A DNA stretch of 64,000 nucleotides. Source: Stutzerimonas sp. S1. GTDB lineage: Bacteria > Pseudomonadota > Gammaproteobacteria > Pseudomonadales > Pseudomonadaceae. Below are positions 43,529-52,598 of the stretch, one piece after another; the first letter of the stretch is position 1, and every line of letters starts with the position of its first letter. The stretch spans positions 248,001-312,000 of the forward strand of contig NZ_JAOEIY010000003.1 of NCBI RefSeq assembly GCF_025966695.1, read 5' to 3'. A program made the translations under genes and the position numbers. The notes below the pieces were generated by a model. The model had not been told where the DNA came from. It worked only from the letters and a program-made list of their open reading frames with translations, and ran no database searches.

Positions 43529-44170
43529 GTGACCTCGGGTACCGAAGAAGAACAACTGGCGCAAATCAAGGAATGGTGGCAGCGCAACGGCAAGCCCTTG
43601 CTCGTCGGCGGCGTACTCGCCCTGGTGCTGGTGTTCGGCTGGCAGCTCTGGCAGAACCATCGGGTCAATCAGGCACAGAGCGCGTCCGTGCTGTATCAGC
43701 AATTGCTGGTAGCTGCGCTGGAGTCTGGCGAGACCGATGCTGCTGAGGTGGCGCGACTGGGTAACCAGCTAAAGAAAGATTTTGCCGGCACTCACTACGC
43801 TCAGTACGGCAGCCTGTTTCTTGCCAAGGTGGCAGTCGACAGTGGTCGCCTCGATGAAGCGGCGACGGTGCTCCGTGCGGTGGTCGACAAGCCTGCCGAC
43901 GCGACGCTCGGCGAGCTGGCGCGTCAGCGCCTGGCCCGCGTGCTTGCAGCGCAGGAGAAGGCCGAGGACGCACTCAAGCTGCTCGAGGGTGAGGCTGACC
44001 AAGCCTTTGCCGCGAGTCGCGAAGAGCTGCGTGGGGACCTGCTGGTACAGCTGGGCCGCGAAGACGAAGCTCACGCTGCCTACACCAAGGCCAAGCAAGC
44101 GCTGTCGGAGGAGGCTGCGATTGGTGGCCTGCAACTGAAACTCGATGATCTGGCCCGAGGGGAGGCGTAA
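43529..44170 (+). CDS. yfgM: YfgM-type SecYEG ancillary protein (GTG start)
   Basis: A membrane-anchored TPR-like protein that in E. coli associates with the SecYEG translocon and periplasmic chaperones. The 213-residue product has a cytoplasmic start with Glu-Glu-Glu-Gln-Leu-Ala-Gln-Ile-Lys-Glu-Trp-Trp and one membrane helix (about 26-43). The periplasmic helical-repeat domain is DUF2133-like. Position between hisS and bamB is conserved. Confidence 0.9.
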   Translation: MTSGTEEEQLAQIKEWWQRNGKPLLVGGVLALVLVFGWQLWQNHRVNQAQSASVLYQQLLVAALESGETDAAEVARLGNQLKKDFAGTHYAQYGSLFLAKVAVDSGRLDEAATVLRAVVDKPADATLGELARQRLARVLAAQEKAEDALKLLEGEADQAFAASREELRGDLLVQLGREDEAHAAYTKAKQALSEEAAIGGLQLKLDDLARGEA

Positions 44171-44174
44171 ACGA

Positions 44175-45323
44175 ATGCGCTGGAAAACTGCAGCGTTGCT
44201 GACCCTCGCCGTGATGGCGGCGGGTTGTAGCAGCAATGACACGAAAGAGCCTGAGCCTGCCGAGCTGACGAAGTTCGAGGCCGAGATCGAGCTGAAGACC
44301 GAATGGAGTCGTTCTATAGGCGAGGGTCAGGGCGAAACCTACAATCTGCTTGTTCCGGCGGTATATGGCGAGCAGATCTATGCCGCCGACATCGAAGGCC
44401 TCATCGTCTCCCTGGATCGGCTGACCGGCAAGGTGAACTGGAAGACGGACCTTGAAGTCCCGGTTTCCGGCGCGGTTGGCGCGGGTTATGGGCTAGTGCT
44501 GGTCGGTACGCTGCGCGGCGAGGTAATCGCGTTGGACGTCGCCAGCGGCGAAGAGCGCTGGAGAAGCCAGGTCAGCAGCGAGGTGCTGGCTGCTCCGGCA
44601 GTCAATGGCGATATCGTGCTGGTGCAGACCCAGGATGATCGATTGATCGCCCTGGAAATTGACAGCGGCGCTCAACGCTGGAGTTACGAAAGCAGCCCGG
44701 CCGTGTTGACCCTGCGCGGGACCGGCGCACCGTTGCTGACGAACCAGCTGGCGCTCGCGGGGCTGTCCAGCGGCAAGGTCATAGCGCTCGACACTCGACG
44801 CGGGCTGCCGGTCTGGGAACAGCGCGTGGCCATTCCGCAGGGCCGTTCCGAGCTGGAGCGTGTGGTCGATATCGACGGGGGATTGCTGCTCTCCGGCGGC
44901 ACACTGTACGTCGCGACTTATCAAGGTCGGGCTGCGGCGCTGGATGTGGAAAGCGGGCGCATACTGTGGCAACGCGATGCATCCACTTACTCCGGCGTAG
45001 CGCTGGGGTATGGCAGCGTCTACCTGAGCCTGGCTAACGGTACGGTAGAAGGCGTCGACGAGCGTTCCACCACTGCGCTGTGGAGTAACGATTCATTGGC
45101 ACGGCGCCAGCTTTCGGCACCGGCAGTTTTCTCCAGCTATGTGGCAGTCGGCGATCGTGAGGGCTACCTTCATCTGTTGAGTCAGGTCGACGGCCGCTTC
45201 GTTGCCCGCGAGCGTATCGACAGCTCGGGTGTGCGTGTTCGCCCGGTTGTCGAAGGCGACTGGCTGTATGCCTTTGCCAACGACGGCAAGCTGGTCGCAT
45301 TGACCATTCGCCGGGTGGATTGA
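44175..45323 (+). CDS. bamB: Outer-membrane assembly lipoprotein BamB
   Basis: A BAM-complex lipoprotein that assists beta-barrel insertion in the outer membrane. The 382-residue product has a lipobox (Ala-Ala-Gly-Cys, Cys18) and an eight-bladed PQQ-like propeller, seen as repeated Gly-X-Val/Leu-X-Trp segments such as Leu-Thr-Gly-Lys-Val-Asn-Trp. I start it at ATG 44175, 4 bases after the yfgM stop; an earlier in-frame ATG at 44145 lies inside yfgM. Confidence 0.95.
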   Translation: MRWKTAALLTLAVMAAGCSSNDTKEPEPAELTKFEAEIELKTEWSRSIGEGQGETYNLLVPAVYGEQIYAADIEGLIVSLDRLTGKVNWKTDLEVPVSGAVGAGYGLVLVGTLRGEVIALDVASGEERWRSQVSSEVLAAPAVNGDIVLVQTQDDRLIALEIDSGAQRWSYESSPAVLTLRGTGAPLLTNQLALAGLSSGKVIALDTRRGLPVWEQRVAIPQGRSELERVVDIDGGLLLSGGTLYVATYQGRAAALDVESGRILWQRDASTYSGVALGYGSVYLSLANGTVEGVDERSTTALWSNDSLARRQLSAPAVFSSYVAVGDREGYLHLLSQVDGRFVARERIDSSGVRVRPVVEGDWLYAFANDGKLVALTIRRVD

Positions 45324-45374
45324 TACCCGTGGGGTCATCCTGACGTTCTGCCAGGGCAGGGCGTTCGAATATCT

Positions 45375-45405
45375 GGCCGCTGCTTTGCAGCGGCCTTCGT
45401 GTTTT
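45375..45405 (+). terminator. Terminator-like hairpin between bamB and der
   Basis: GGCCGCTGC and GCAGCGGCC pair across TTT, a 9-bp GC-rich stem followed by TTCGTGTTTT. It sits 51 bases after bamB and 25 bases before der. The T-run is interrupted, so read-through into der is possible. Confidence 0.7.
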
Positions 45406-45430
45406 CTGAATTATCGCAGTGGAGAGCCGC

Positions 45431-46912
45431 ATGGTTCCCGTAATAGCCCTGGTGGGCCGCCCGAACGTCGGCAAGTCCACCCTGTTCAACCGGCTGACCA
45501 AGAGTCGCGACGCCATTGTCGCTGAGTACGCCGGCCTGACCCGGGATCGCCAGTATGGCGAGGCCAAGTGGCAGGGCCGCACCTATATCGTGATCGACAC
45601 CGGCGGGATTTCTGGTGACGAGGAAGGCATCGATGCCAAGATGGCCGAGCAGTCGCTGCAGGCGATCGAAGAGGCCGATGCCGTTCTGTTCATGGTCGAC
45701 TCGCGCGCTGGCATGACCGCGGCCGATCAGATGATCGCCGAGCACCTGCGCAAGCGGAACAAACGCTGCTTCCTGGTGGCGAACAAGGTCGATACTGTCG
45801 ACCCGGATCTGGCACGGGCCGAGTTCAGCCCGCTGGGGTTGGGCGATGCGCTGCCGATCGCAGCGGCTCATGGCCGTGGCATCAGCCATATGCTGGAAGA
45901 GGCGCTGGGGATCTTTCCCAGGGATAACGTCGAGGAAGCCGAGACCGACGAAGGCGCGGTGGCAGAAGAGGTCGCCGAGGGCCAGGAAGCCAAACGCATT
46001 CCCGGGCCCAGCGAGAAGGATGGTATCAAGATCGCCATCATCGGCCGCCCCAACGTCGGCAAGTCGACGCTGGTCAACCGCATGCTCGGCGAGGAGCGGG
46101 TCATCGTCTATGACCAGGCCGGCACCACCCGCGACAGCATCTACATTCCGTTCGAACGCGACGGCGAGAAATACACGCTGATCGACACGGCCGGTGTGCG
46201 CCGCCGCGGCAAGATCTTCGAGGCCGTGGAAAAGTTCTCCGTGGTCAAGACGCTGCAGGCGATCCAGGACGCTAACGTGGTGATCTTCGTCATGGACGCA
46301 CGCGAGGGTGTGGTCGAGCACGATCTCAACCTGCTGGGCTTCGTGCTGGAGACCGGTCGGGCGCTGGTCATCGCTCTGAACAAGTGGGACGGCATGGAGC
46401 CGGGCGAGAAGGACTACGTGAAAACCGAACTGGAGCGGCGACTGTTCTTCGTCGACTTCGCCGATATCCATTTCATCTCTGCCAAGCACGGCACCGGGGT
46501 CGGGCACCTGTACAAGTCGGTGCAGGCCTCCTTCACTTCCGCAGTCACTCGCTGGCCTACCAGCCGCTTGACACAGATTCTCGAAGACGCCGTACGCGAA
46601 CATCAGCCGCCGATGGTGGCCGGGCGACGGATCAAGCTGCGCTATGCCCACCTGGGCGGAGCCAACCCGCCGCTGATCGTGATTCACGGCAACCAGGTGG
46701 ATGCGGTGCCGAAATCCTATTCGCGCTATCTGGAAAACACCTACCGGCGCGTGCTGAAGCTGGTCGGTACGCCTATCCGCATCGAGTACAAGGGTGGCGA
46801 GAATCCCTACGAGGGCAAGAAGAACACGCTCACCGATCGCCAGGTCAACAAGAAGCGCCGGCTGATGTCGCACCACAAGAAGGCCGAGAAGAAGCGCAAG
46901 GACAAGCGTTGA
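45431..46912 (+). CDS. der: Ribosome-assembly GTPase Der (EngA)
   Basis: A tandem GTPase required for 50S subunit assembly. The 493-residue product has two G domains: P-loops Gly-Arg-Pro-Asn-Val-Gly-Lys-Ser at 9-16 and 206-213, with Asp-Thr-Gly-Gly and Asp-Thr-Ala-Gly G3 motifs. A KH-like C-domain and a very basic tail (Lys-Lys-Ala-Glu-Lys-Lys-Arg-Lys) complete it. GGAGAG precedes ATG 45431, chosen over in-frame GTG 45419. Confidence 0.97.
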   Translation: MVPVIALVGRPNVGKSTLFNRLTKSRDAIVAEYAGLTRDRQYGEAKWQGRTYIVIDTGGISGDEEGIDAKMAEQSLQAIEEADAVLFMVDSRAGMTAADQMIAEHLRKRNKRCFLVANKVDTVDPDLARAEFSPLGLGDALPIAAAHGRGISHMLEEALGIFPRDNVEEAETDEGAVAEEVAEGQEAKRIPGPSEKDGIKIAIIGRPNVGKSTLVNRMLGEERVIVYDQAGTTRDSIYIPFERDGEKYTLIDTAGVRRRGKIFEAVEKFSVVKTLQAIQDANVVIFVMDAREGVVEHDLNLLGFVLETGRALVIALNKWDGMEPGEKDYVKTELERRLFFVDFADIHFISAKHGTGVGHLYKSVQASFTSAVTRWPTSRLTQILEDAVREHQPPMVAGRRIKLRYAHLGGANPPLIVIHGNQVDAVPKSYSRYLENTYRRVLKLVGTPIRIEYKGGENPYEGKKNTLTDRQVNKKRRLMSHHKKAEKKRKDKR

Positions 46913-47016
46913 GCATCGCCAACGCCGCTCCGGTCGCGGTTTCGCGGCTGCCGGAGTGTGCGGGGGGCAGTTACAGGTTTTACGGCGGGTAGCGTCCGCT
47001 CTCAGGGGCTCGATCG

Positions 47017-48165
47017 ATGATTGCTAGCAAGTTGCCCAACGTCGGCACGACCATTTTCACCACCATGTCGCAGTTAGCGGCCGAAACCGGTGCGATTAAT
47101 CTCTCCCAGGGTTTCCCAGACTTCGATGGCCCGCTGGCGCTGCGTGAGGCGGTGGCGAGGCATGTGCTGGGCGGGCACAACCAATACGCACCGATGACCG
47201 GCCTGCCGGCGCTGCGCGAACAGGTCGCGACTAAGGTGCGTACGCTCTACGGGCGCTCCGTCGACGCCGACAGGGAAGTCACCATCACCCCCGGCGCGAC
47301 GCAGGCGATCTTTTGCGCGATTCAGGCGCTGATCCGTCCCGGCGACGAGGTCATCGTTTTCGATCCCTGTTACGACAGCTACGAGCCTTCGGTACAGTTG
47401 GCGGGTGGTGTCTGTGTGCATCAGCAGCTCAGCCTGCCGTCGTTCGCCATCGACTGGCAGCGGCTCGCCGATGCGATCACTCCGCGCACGCGGATGATCG
47501 TGCTCAACACGCCGCATAACCCCAGCGGCGCGTTGCTCGAACGCAGCGATCTGGATCGCCTGGCGGAACTGATCCGCGAGCGCGACATCTACCTGCTCAG
47601 CGACGAGGTTTACGAGCATCTGGTGTTCGACGGGCGCGAGCACGCCAGCGTGCTGCGCCACGATGAGCTGTATCAGCGCGCCGTCGTCATCAGCTCGTTC
47701 GGCAAGACCTACCACGTCACCGGCTGGAAGACCGGTTACGTCGTTGCACCGCCGGCCCTGAGCGCCGAGCTGCGCAAGGTGCATCAGTACGTAAGCTTCA
47801 CCGGTGTGACGCCTTTGCAGTGGGCGTTGGCGGAGTTCATGGCGGCGCATCCGGAACACCTCAGCGAGCTGCCGGGGTTCTACCAGGCCAAGCGCGATCT
47901 GTTCTGCGACCTGCTGGCTGGTTCGCGTTTCAGTTTCACCCGTGCGGCGGGCACCTACTTTCAACTCGTCGATTATTCGACTATTCGCCCGGACCTGAAT
48001 GATGTCGCCATGGCTGAATGGCTGACCCGCGAGCATGGTGTGGCGAGCATTCCGATCTCAGTGTTCTACCAACAGGCACCGCAGGACCTGCGACTGATTC
48101 GCTTCTGTTTTGCCAAACGAGAGGAGACGCTGCGCCAGGCGGCGGAACGACTATGCGCGATCTGA
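47017..48165 (+). CDS. PLP-dependent aminotransferase (methionine/glutamine type, YbdL-like)
   Basis: A 382-residue fold-type I aminotransferase. The PLP lysine is Lys230 in Ser-Ser-Phe-Gly-Lys-Thr-Tyr. Other motifs are Asn-Thr-Pro-His-Asn-Pro-Ser-Gly (164-171) and Ser-Asp-Glu-Val-Tyr-Glu. It best matches the YbdL/kynurenine-glutamine transaminase K group, which uses methionine and glutamine. Its 3' end overlaps the omega-amidase gene by 13 bases, and that enzyme acts on the product of glutamine transamination, so the pair supports this substrate choice. Confidence 0.88.
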   Translation: MIASKLPNVGTTIFTTMSQLAAETGAINLSQGFPDFDGPLALREAVARHVLGGHNQYAPMTGLPALREQVATKVRTLYGRSVDADREVTITPGATQAIFCAIQALIRPGDEVIVFDPCYDSYEPSVQLAGGVCVHQQLSLPSFAIDWQRLADAITPRTRMIVLNTPHNPSGALLERSDLDRLAELIRERDIYLLSDEVYEHLVFDGREHASVLRHDELYQRAVVISSFGKTYHVTGWKTGYVVAPPALSAELRKVHQYVSFTGVTPLQWALAEFMAAHPEHLSELPGFYQAKRDLFCDLLAGSRFSFTRAAGTYFQLVDYSTIRPDLNDVAMAEWLTREHGVASIPISVFYQQAPQDLRLIRFCFAKREETLRQAAERLCAI

Positions 48166-48947
48166 ACAATCTGCCCGATCTCCAGCTCGCCCTGGTTCAG
48201 ACCACCTTGGTCTGGCAGGACGCTGACGCCAACCGCGGACGTTTCGCTGCGCTGCTGGAGCAGGCCCGGGGTGCCGACCTGATCATCCTGCCGGAGATGT
48301 TCACCACCGGTTTCTCCATGGAGTCGACGAAGCTGGCCGAGCCAGAGGAGGGCGCGAGCTACGCTTGGTTGCGCGAGCAGGCCGCGCGGCTGGACGCTGT
48401 GATTACCGGCACGGTAATCATCGAGGCGGCCGATGGCAGCCATCGTAATCGCCTGCTCTGGGCGCGCCCGGATGGCCAGGTGCTGCATTACGACAAACGC
48501 CACCTGTTCCGCATGGCCGGCGAGCACAAGCACTACACCCCGGGTGCCCAGCAGGCGGTATTCGAGATCAATGGTTGGCGGGTGCGGACGTTGATTTGCT
48601 ATGACCTGCGTTTCCCGGTGTGGAGTCGTGATCCACACGGCACCGATCTCTTGCTGTATACCGCCAACTGGCCGGCAGCCCGTCGCGATGCCTGGAATCG
48701 CCTGCTGCCGGCGCGTGCCATCGAGAACCTCTGCTACGTAGCCGCGGTCAACCGCGTCGGGGAAGATGGCAAGGGCTACCTCTATAGCGGCGACAGCCAG
48801 GTGCTGGATTTCAAGGGCGACGGCCTGCTCATGGCAGGTGACGAGGACGGGGTGTTTCGCTGCACGCTGCGTAGTCGCGACCTGGCGGGCTTCCGTGAGC
48901 GCTTCCCGGCCTATCACGACGGCGACGAGTTCGAACTGCAACTCTGA
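48153..48947 (+). CDS. Omega-amidase, nitrilase superfamily (YafV-like)
   Basis: Hydrolyses alpha-ketoglutaramate (and related omega-amides) to the keto acid and ammonia. The 264-residue product has the nitrilase triad Glu48, Lys115 and Cys149 (Cys-Tyr-Asp-Leu-Arg-Phe-Pro) and the family length. ATG 48153 overlaps the aminotransferase gene by 13 bases, with GGAA upstream. The long frame before it belongs to the other gene's shadow. Confidence 0.9.
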   Translation: MRDLNNLPDLQLALVQTTLVWQDADANRGRFAALLEQARGADLIILPEMFTTGFSMESTKLAEPEEGASYAWLREQAARLDAVITGTVIIEAADGSHRNRLLWARPDGQVLHYDKRHLFRMAGEHKHYTPGAQQAVFEINGWRVRTLICYDLRFPVWSRDPHGTDLLLYTANWPAARRDAWNRLLPARAIENLCYVAAVNRVGEDGKGYLYSGDSQVLDFKGDGLLMAGDEDGVFRCTLRSRDLAGFRERFPAYHDGDEFELQL

Positions 48948-48980
48948 GGGCGCGGCGGGCGACGTCCGTGTGCCGCCCGC

Positions 48981-49157
48981 TCATCGTGCCTTGCGCACCA
49001 GATACGCCTGCTTGTGCCCACGTCGTTCATAGTCGCGCATCGCCTGCTCGGCGCCGCAGCGGTCGGGGAAGCGGCGCATCTCCACCTCGTTGCCGTTGTC
49101 GTCGATCCGGTAGAGCACCCATTGGAGGTGCTGGTCGGGTGTGTGCGAGTCGCTCAA
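48981..49157 (-). CDS. Small protein of unknown function (58 aa, TTG start)
   Basis: A minus-strand frame with the even, charged composition of a real protein: Trp-Val-Leu-Tyr-Arg-Ile-Asp-Asp-Asn-Gly-Asn-Glu-Val-Glu, then Arg-Phe-Pro-Asp-Arg-Cys-Gly-Ala-Glu-Gln-Ala, and a Lys/Arg-rich end. The TTG at 49157 has AAGGCGG upstream; no ATG fits, as the frame opens 47 codons earlier without similarity. It converges on the omega-amidase gene and is divergent from the flavin-reductase-like gene. Confidence 0.55.
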   Translation of the reverse strand: MSDSHTPDQHLQWVLYRIDDNGNEVEMRRFPDRCGAEQAMRDYERRGHKQAYLVRKAR

Positions 49158-49222
49158 GTGTCCGCCTTGTGTTGCTGCGCTATGGTTGGAGTCGAGGTGA
49201 TTCCTCAGCTTAGGAGTGTCCA

Positions 49223-49756
49223 ATGAAGACCCCACTTCCACTCGCCGAAGTCTATGCCATTCTCGAGCCCGGACCGGTACTGTTGCTGGGCACAGCACAG
49301 GATGGCCGGGCCAATCTGATGCCGATGTCCTGGCATTGCATGATGGAATTCGAGCCCCCGCTGGTGGGCTGTGTGGTCAGCGCGGCGAACCATTCTTTCG
49401 CTGCGCTGGAGGCGACGGGCGAGTGCGTGCTGAACGTGCCGACTGCCGAACTGGCGCAGCAGCTGGTTGACTGCGGCAACAGCCACGGCGACGAACTCGA
49501 CAAGTACGCCCGCTACGGGCTGACCGCCGCGCCGAGTGCTGCCGTTCAGGTTCCGCGAGTGGAGGAGTGTTACGCGAACCTGGAGTGTCGGGTGGTCGAT
49601 CGCCAGCTGGTCGGGCGCTACAACTTCTTCATCCTTCAGGTGGTTCAGGCCTGGTGCGACCCCGCGGTGAAGGCGCCGCGCACGCTTCACCATCGAGGCT
49701 ATGGCAAATTCATGCTCGCGGGGGAGGAGATCACCCTGGATTCGGCAATGCGCTGA
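49223..49756 (+). CDS. Flavin reductase domain protein
   Basis: A 177-residue single-domain split-barrel FMN-binding protein. Typical segments are Leu-Leu-Gly-Thr-Ala-Gln-Asp-Gly-Arg-Ala-Asn-Leu-Met-Pro-Met-Ser-Trp (about 20-36) and Cys-Val-Leu-Asn-Val-Pro-Thr (about 71-77). A role with flavin is inferred from the family; the partner is unknown. GGAG stands about 8 bases before the ATG. It converges on the DUF2784 gene with 1 base between stops. Confidence 0.85.
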   Translation: MKTPLPLAEVYAILEPGPVLLLGTAQDGRANLMPMSWHCMMEFEPPLVGCVVSAANHSFAALEATGECVLNVPTAELAQQLVDCGNSHGDELDKYARYGLTAAPSAAVQVPRVEECYANLECRVVDRQLVGRYNFFILQVVQAWCDPAVKAPRTLHHRGYGKFMLAGEEITLDSAMR

Positions 49757-49757
49757 G

Positions 49758-50126
49758 CTAGTGGCGACGGACGTGCCGCCAGTAGAGCCAGCCGTAGATC
49801 AGCAGGTTGACCACCAGTACTACGCCGGCCAACACGTACTGCACCGGCCACGTCAGCCACTGCGGATAGAGAATCGGTAGCAGATAGTGCTCGATGAAGC
49901 CTTCGCTGTAGCCCGCATCCCCAGCCTGCAGGCGCAGCGTCTGCTCCCAACCGGTGAGCGGACAGCCGCGATCGGCCAGTTCCACATAGACCGCCCACCC
50001 CATCGCCAGCAAATGGATCGGCAGCACGCCGTGCTTGCGCGCCACCAGCAAGCCGCCGAACAGGGCGAACAGCACGAAGCCCAGGTGCAGCACTAGTAGG
50101 GCGTCGGCCGCTAGGCGGTAGAGCAT
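49758..50126 (-). CDS. DUF2784 membrane protein
   Basis: A 122-residue protein with four hydrophobic segments. Family features are Leu-Leu-Val-Leu-His-Leu-Gly-Phe-Val-Leu-Phe in the first helix and the Cys-Pro-Leu-Thr-Gly-Trp-Glu-Gln-Thr-Leu-Arg stretch with the shared Cys. Function is not known. ATG 50126 is 4 bases after the stop of the DUF2238 gene; an in-frame GTG at 50141 would overlap that gene. The two are probably translated together. Confidence 0.85.
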   Translation of the reverse strand: MLYRLAADALLVLHLGFVLFALFGGLLVARKHGVLPIHLLAMGWAVYVELADRGCPLTGWEQTLRLQAGDAGYSEGFIEHYLLPILYPQWLTWPVQYVLAGVVLVVNLLIYGWLYWRHVRRH

Positions 50127-50130
50127 AGGG

Positions 50131-50760
50131 TCAGCTACCACGCTCGATCTGCGGCTTCAGCGCGGCGATCTGCCGGTTCTGCAGGCGATCGAGGCCGAGT
50201 AGCACGCTACTGGCACCAAGCAGCGCAACGAACATGTCCGATTGCGTGTCCCAGGGATCACCCTGCGTGCCGAGGAACTCGATGGCGCCGCCGCCGGCGG
50301 CCAGCGCTACCCACCATTCGATCAGCTCGTAGAAGGCGCTGATCGCCAGCGCCACGCAAATCGCTAGGAAGTTGAGCATGGCCCCACGCAGCAGATAACG
50401 GTGGCGCAACAAGATCTCCCGCGTGACCAGCATCGGCACCAGGCCTTGCATGAAGTGGCCGAGCTTGTCGTAGGGGTTGCGCTGCAGATCAAACAGTTCC
50501 TGCACCCAGAAGCCCAGCGGTACCCGTGCGTAGGTATGGGCGCCGCCGAGGATCAGCACCAGCGCATGTGCGGCGATCAGCACGTAGAGCAGACGGGTGA
50601 GGGGAAAGCTGCGATGGGTCAGCAGCAGTATCGGCGCGGCGATCAGCACTGGAGCGACCTCCAGCAGCCAGGTCGCCCTATCGTAGGGATCGATACCGGA
50701 CAGGATCAGCGCCAGCAGCACCGTCAGCCCGAGCGTTGCATAAAGGGTGTTCTGCTGCAT
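50131..50760 (-). CDS. DUF2238 membrane protein (YjdF-like)
   Basis: A 209-residue inner-membrane protein with six hydrophobic helices. The family marker Asp-Lys-Leu-Gly-His-Phe-Met-Gln-Gly is at about 97-105, Phe-Tyr-Glu-Leu-Ile-Glu-Trp follows, and Gly-Asp-Pro-Trp-Asp-Thr-Gln-Ser-Asp-Met is in the second half. Biochemical role unknown. It probably forms a pair with the DUF2784 gene downstream. Confidence 0.88.
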   Translation of the reverse strand: MQQNTLYATLGLTVLLALILSGIDPYDRATWLLEVAPVLIAAPILLLTHRSFPLTRLLYVLIAAHALVLILGGAHTYARVPLGFWVQELFDLQRNPYDKLGHFMQGLVPMLVTREILLRHRYLLRGAMLNFLAICVALAISAFYELIEWWVALAAGGGAIEFLGTQGDPWDTQSDMFVALLGASSVLLGLDRLQNRQIAALKPQIERGS

Positions 50761-50836
50761 GCCATCCCAGCCGCTAGTGGTCGATGGCTACAGCATGCCG
50801 GCGCAGACGAGCGCCAGCAAGGCGCGTTGCCGTGGC

Positions 50837-51550
50837 TCAGCGGCTGGCCAGGGATCGTGGGCGAGCGCAGCTGCGCAGATCCACCGCGCCGACATGCGGA
50901 TTGGCGTTGCCTTGCACGCAGGCGATGCGCTGGTTGCGGGTGCGTTCCCAGTCGCTGACAGGATGCTGGCGATTCCAGATGTCGTACAGGCGCCGATCCT
51001 GTTTCGCCAGGCGCAGCTTGTAGCGCTCACTCATGTACAGATAGGTGCGGGCAATGGCGCCGCGGCTGTATTCGGGCGGCATCGCCGTGCGCTGCTTGAA
51101 GTTGACCACGAAGGGGCAGGCGCCGTACTGGCTGGGCTTCTCGCTGAGCATGCCGAAACCGAAGTTGCTGCGGTCGCCATTCACCTCGCCGACCACCGGC
51201 ACCAGGTTGTGCAGGTCGGCCTCGGCGCGGCTGAATACCGGATCGTTGGCCGTGCAGTGCTTGCGTCCGCCCTGTTGCCAGCATTGGCGCTGATGGCCGA
51301 TGACCCAGGCCGGTACGATGTGCTCCCATTCCACCCGTTCGGCGCGCTTGGGCTGCTTGCGTGGAATGTAGCCGCAACTGGCGAGATCGATGCGATTGCC
51401 CTTGAACTGGCAGCCGCAATAGAAATCCACCGGACGATCGGCATAGAGGGTCCAGGCGATCTTCTTGGCCTCGCGGAACGTGCGAGGCGCGTCGGCGCAA
51501 ACGCTGGAGGAAAACAGCAGGGCGAGCAGGACAAAGCTGAAGCGGCACAT
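50837..51550 (-). CDS. Secreted endonuclease I (EndA/NucM family)
   Basis: A periplasmic or extracellular double-strand DNA nuclease. The 237-residue product has a signal peptide (hydrophobic 4-18, Cys-Ala-Asp near 18-20). The active-site Trp-Glu-His-Ile-Val-Pro lies at about 74-79, with Asp-Leu-His-Asn-Leu-Val-Pro and Gly-Glu-Val-Asn-Gly-Asp-Arg-Ser-Asn behind it. Paired cysteines give stabilising disulfides in this family. Monocistronic in appearance. Confidence 0.93.
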   Translation of the reverse strand: MCRFSFVLLALLFSSSVCADAPRTFREAKKIAWTLYADRPVDFYCGCQFKGNRIDLASCGYIPRKQPKRAERVEWEHIVPAWVIGHQRQCWQQGGRKHCTANDPVFSRAEADLHNLVPVVGEVNGDRSNFGFGMLSEKPSQYGACPFVVNFKQRTAMPPEYSRGAIARTYLYMSERYKLRLAKQDRRLYDIWNRQHPVSDWERTRNQRIACVQGNANPHVGAVDLRSCARPRSLASR

Positions 51551-51650
51551 GGAAATCTCGACGACTGAACGAGTTCTGCATCCATGCGAAGGGCCGGCAT
51601 TCTACCGCTCTGTTGATAGAAATCCATATAAAACAAGGGTTTGTCTGATG

Positions 51651-52508
51651 TCACTGGGCCTTCATCTGCCCCAGTCGATTGATCTGCAACGAGGCGAGGA
51701 TGATCGCGCCGCCCACGGCGAGCAGCAGCAGGTTGGTTGTGGTGCCCCAGAACAGCAGGTTGAGCACCAGGCCCACCGGCACCGCCATGTTGTTCATCAC
51801 CGCCAGCGTGCCGGCATCCACCAGCGTCGCGCCCTTGTTCCAGCAGAACTGGCCCAAGGCGGTGGCCAGCACGCCCATCCAGATCAATACCGTCCATTGC
51901 GTCGTGGTGCTCGGCAGCTTTTGCGCATCGCCGAACAGCAGCCACGCCGGCAGCACGATCAGCAGTGCGCCGAGGAAGAAGTAGCCGAAGCGGCGGTGCA
52001 GCGGTACGTCGGATGGGTACCGCTGCGCCAGATGCTTGTAGAACACCTGGCCGGCGGCGAAGGTGAAGTTGGCCAGCTGTAGCAGCAGGAATCCGCCGAG
52101 GAAGTCGCCGGAGATGCCGTCATAGCGGATCAGCCCGGCGCCGAGTACTGCGACCGCAGCCGCCACCAGCGCCCAAGGGTTGAAGCGCCGGTTGAGCGCA
52201 TCGTCGATCAGCGTCACGTGCAGCGGCGTGAGCACGGTGAACAGCAGCACTTCGGCGACCGTCAGCACGTTGAAGCTCAGGTACAGGCACAGGTAGGTGA
52301 CGCCGAACTGCAGCGCGCCGACCAAGGTTACGCCGACGATGAAGCCGGGCGCGACGCCGCGCCAGCGCGTCAGTGGCAGGAACACCAGCCCGGCGAGAAT
52401 CACTCGGGTCAGCACGGCGAAATAGCTGTCCACCTGCCCGGCCAGGTAAGCGCCGATCAGGTTGAAGGAAAAGGCCCAGAGCAGGGTGACGAAGATCAGA
52501 TAGCGCAT
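51651..52508 (-). CDS. DMT-family (EamA) exporter
   Basis: A 285-residue membrane protein with ten hydrophobic segments arranged as two EamA repeats (about 1-135 and 145-280). It opens Met-Arg-Tyr-Leu-Ile-Phe-Val-Thr-Leu-Leu-Trp-Ala-Phe-Ser-Phe. Such proteins export amino acids or small metabolites; the substrate is unknown. ATG 52508 chosen, since the frame extension to 52577 is not typical. GGAGGCGAC lies just upstream. Confidence 0.87.
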   Translation of the reverse strand: MRYLIFVTLLWAFSFNLIGAYLAGQVDSYFAVLTRVILAGLVFLPLTRWRGVAPGFIVGVTLVGALQFGVTYLCLYLSFNVLTVAEVLLFTVLTPLHVTLIDDALNRRFNPWALVAAAVAVLGAGLIRYDGISGDFLGGFLLLQLANFTFAAGQVFYKHLAQRYPSDVPLHRRFGYFFLGALLIVLPAWLLFGDAQKLPSTTTQWTVLIWMGVLATALGQFCWNKGATLVDAGTLAVMNNMAVPVGLVLNLLFWGTTTNLLLLAVGGAIILASLQINRLGQMKAQ

Positions 52509-52598
52509 GTCGCCTCCTCGACGAAGGCCGGCGACCTTAGCGGCTGCGCTAGAAAGAGGGAAGAGCTGGCGTACCAACAGGCACGCCAGCCCGAACGA

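Noticed and set aside
45335-46876. Minus-strand frame of 513 codons opposite der
   Set aside because: Der is fully supported on the plus strand with both P-loops; the antisense frame reflects third-position GC bias.
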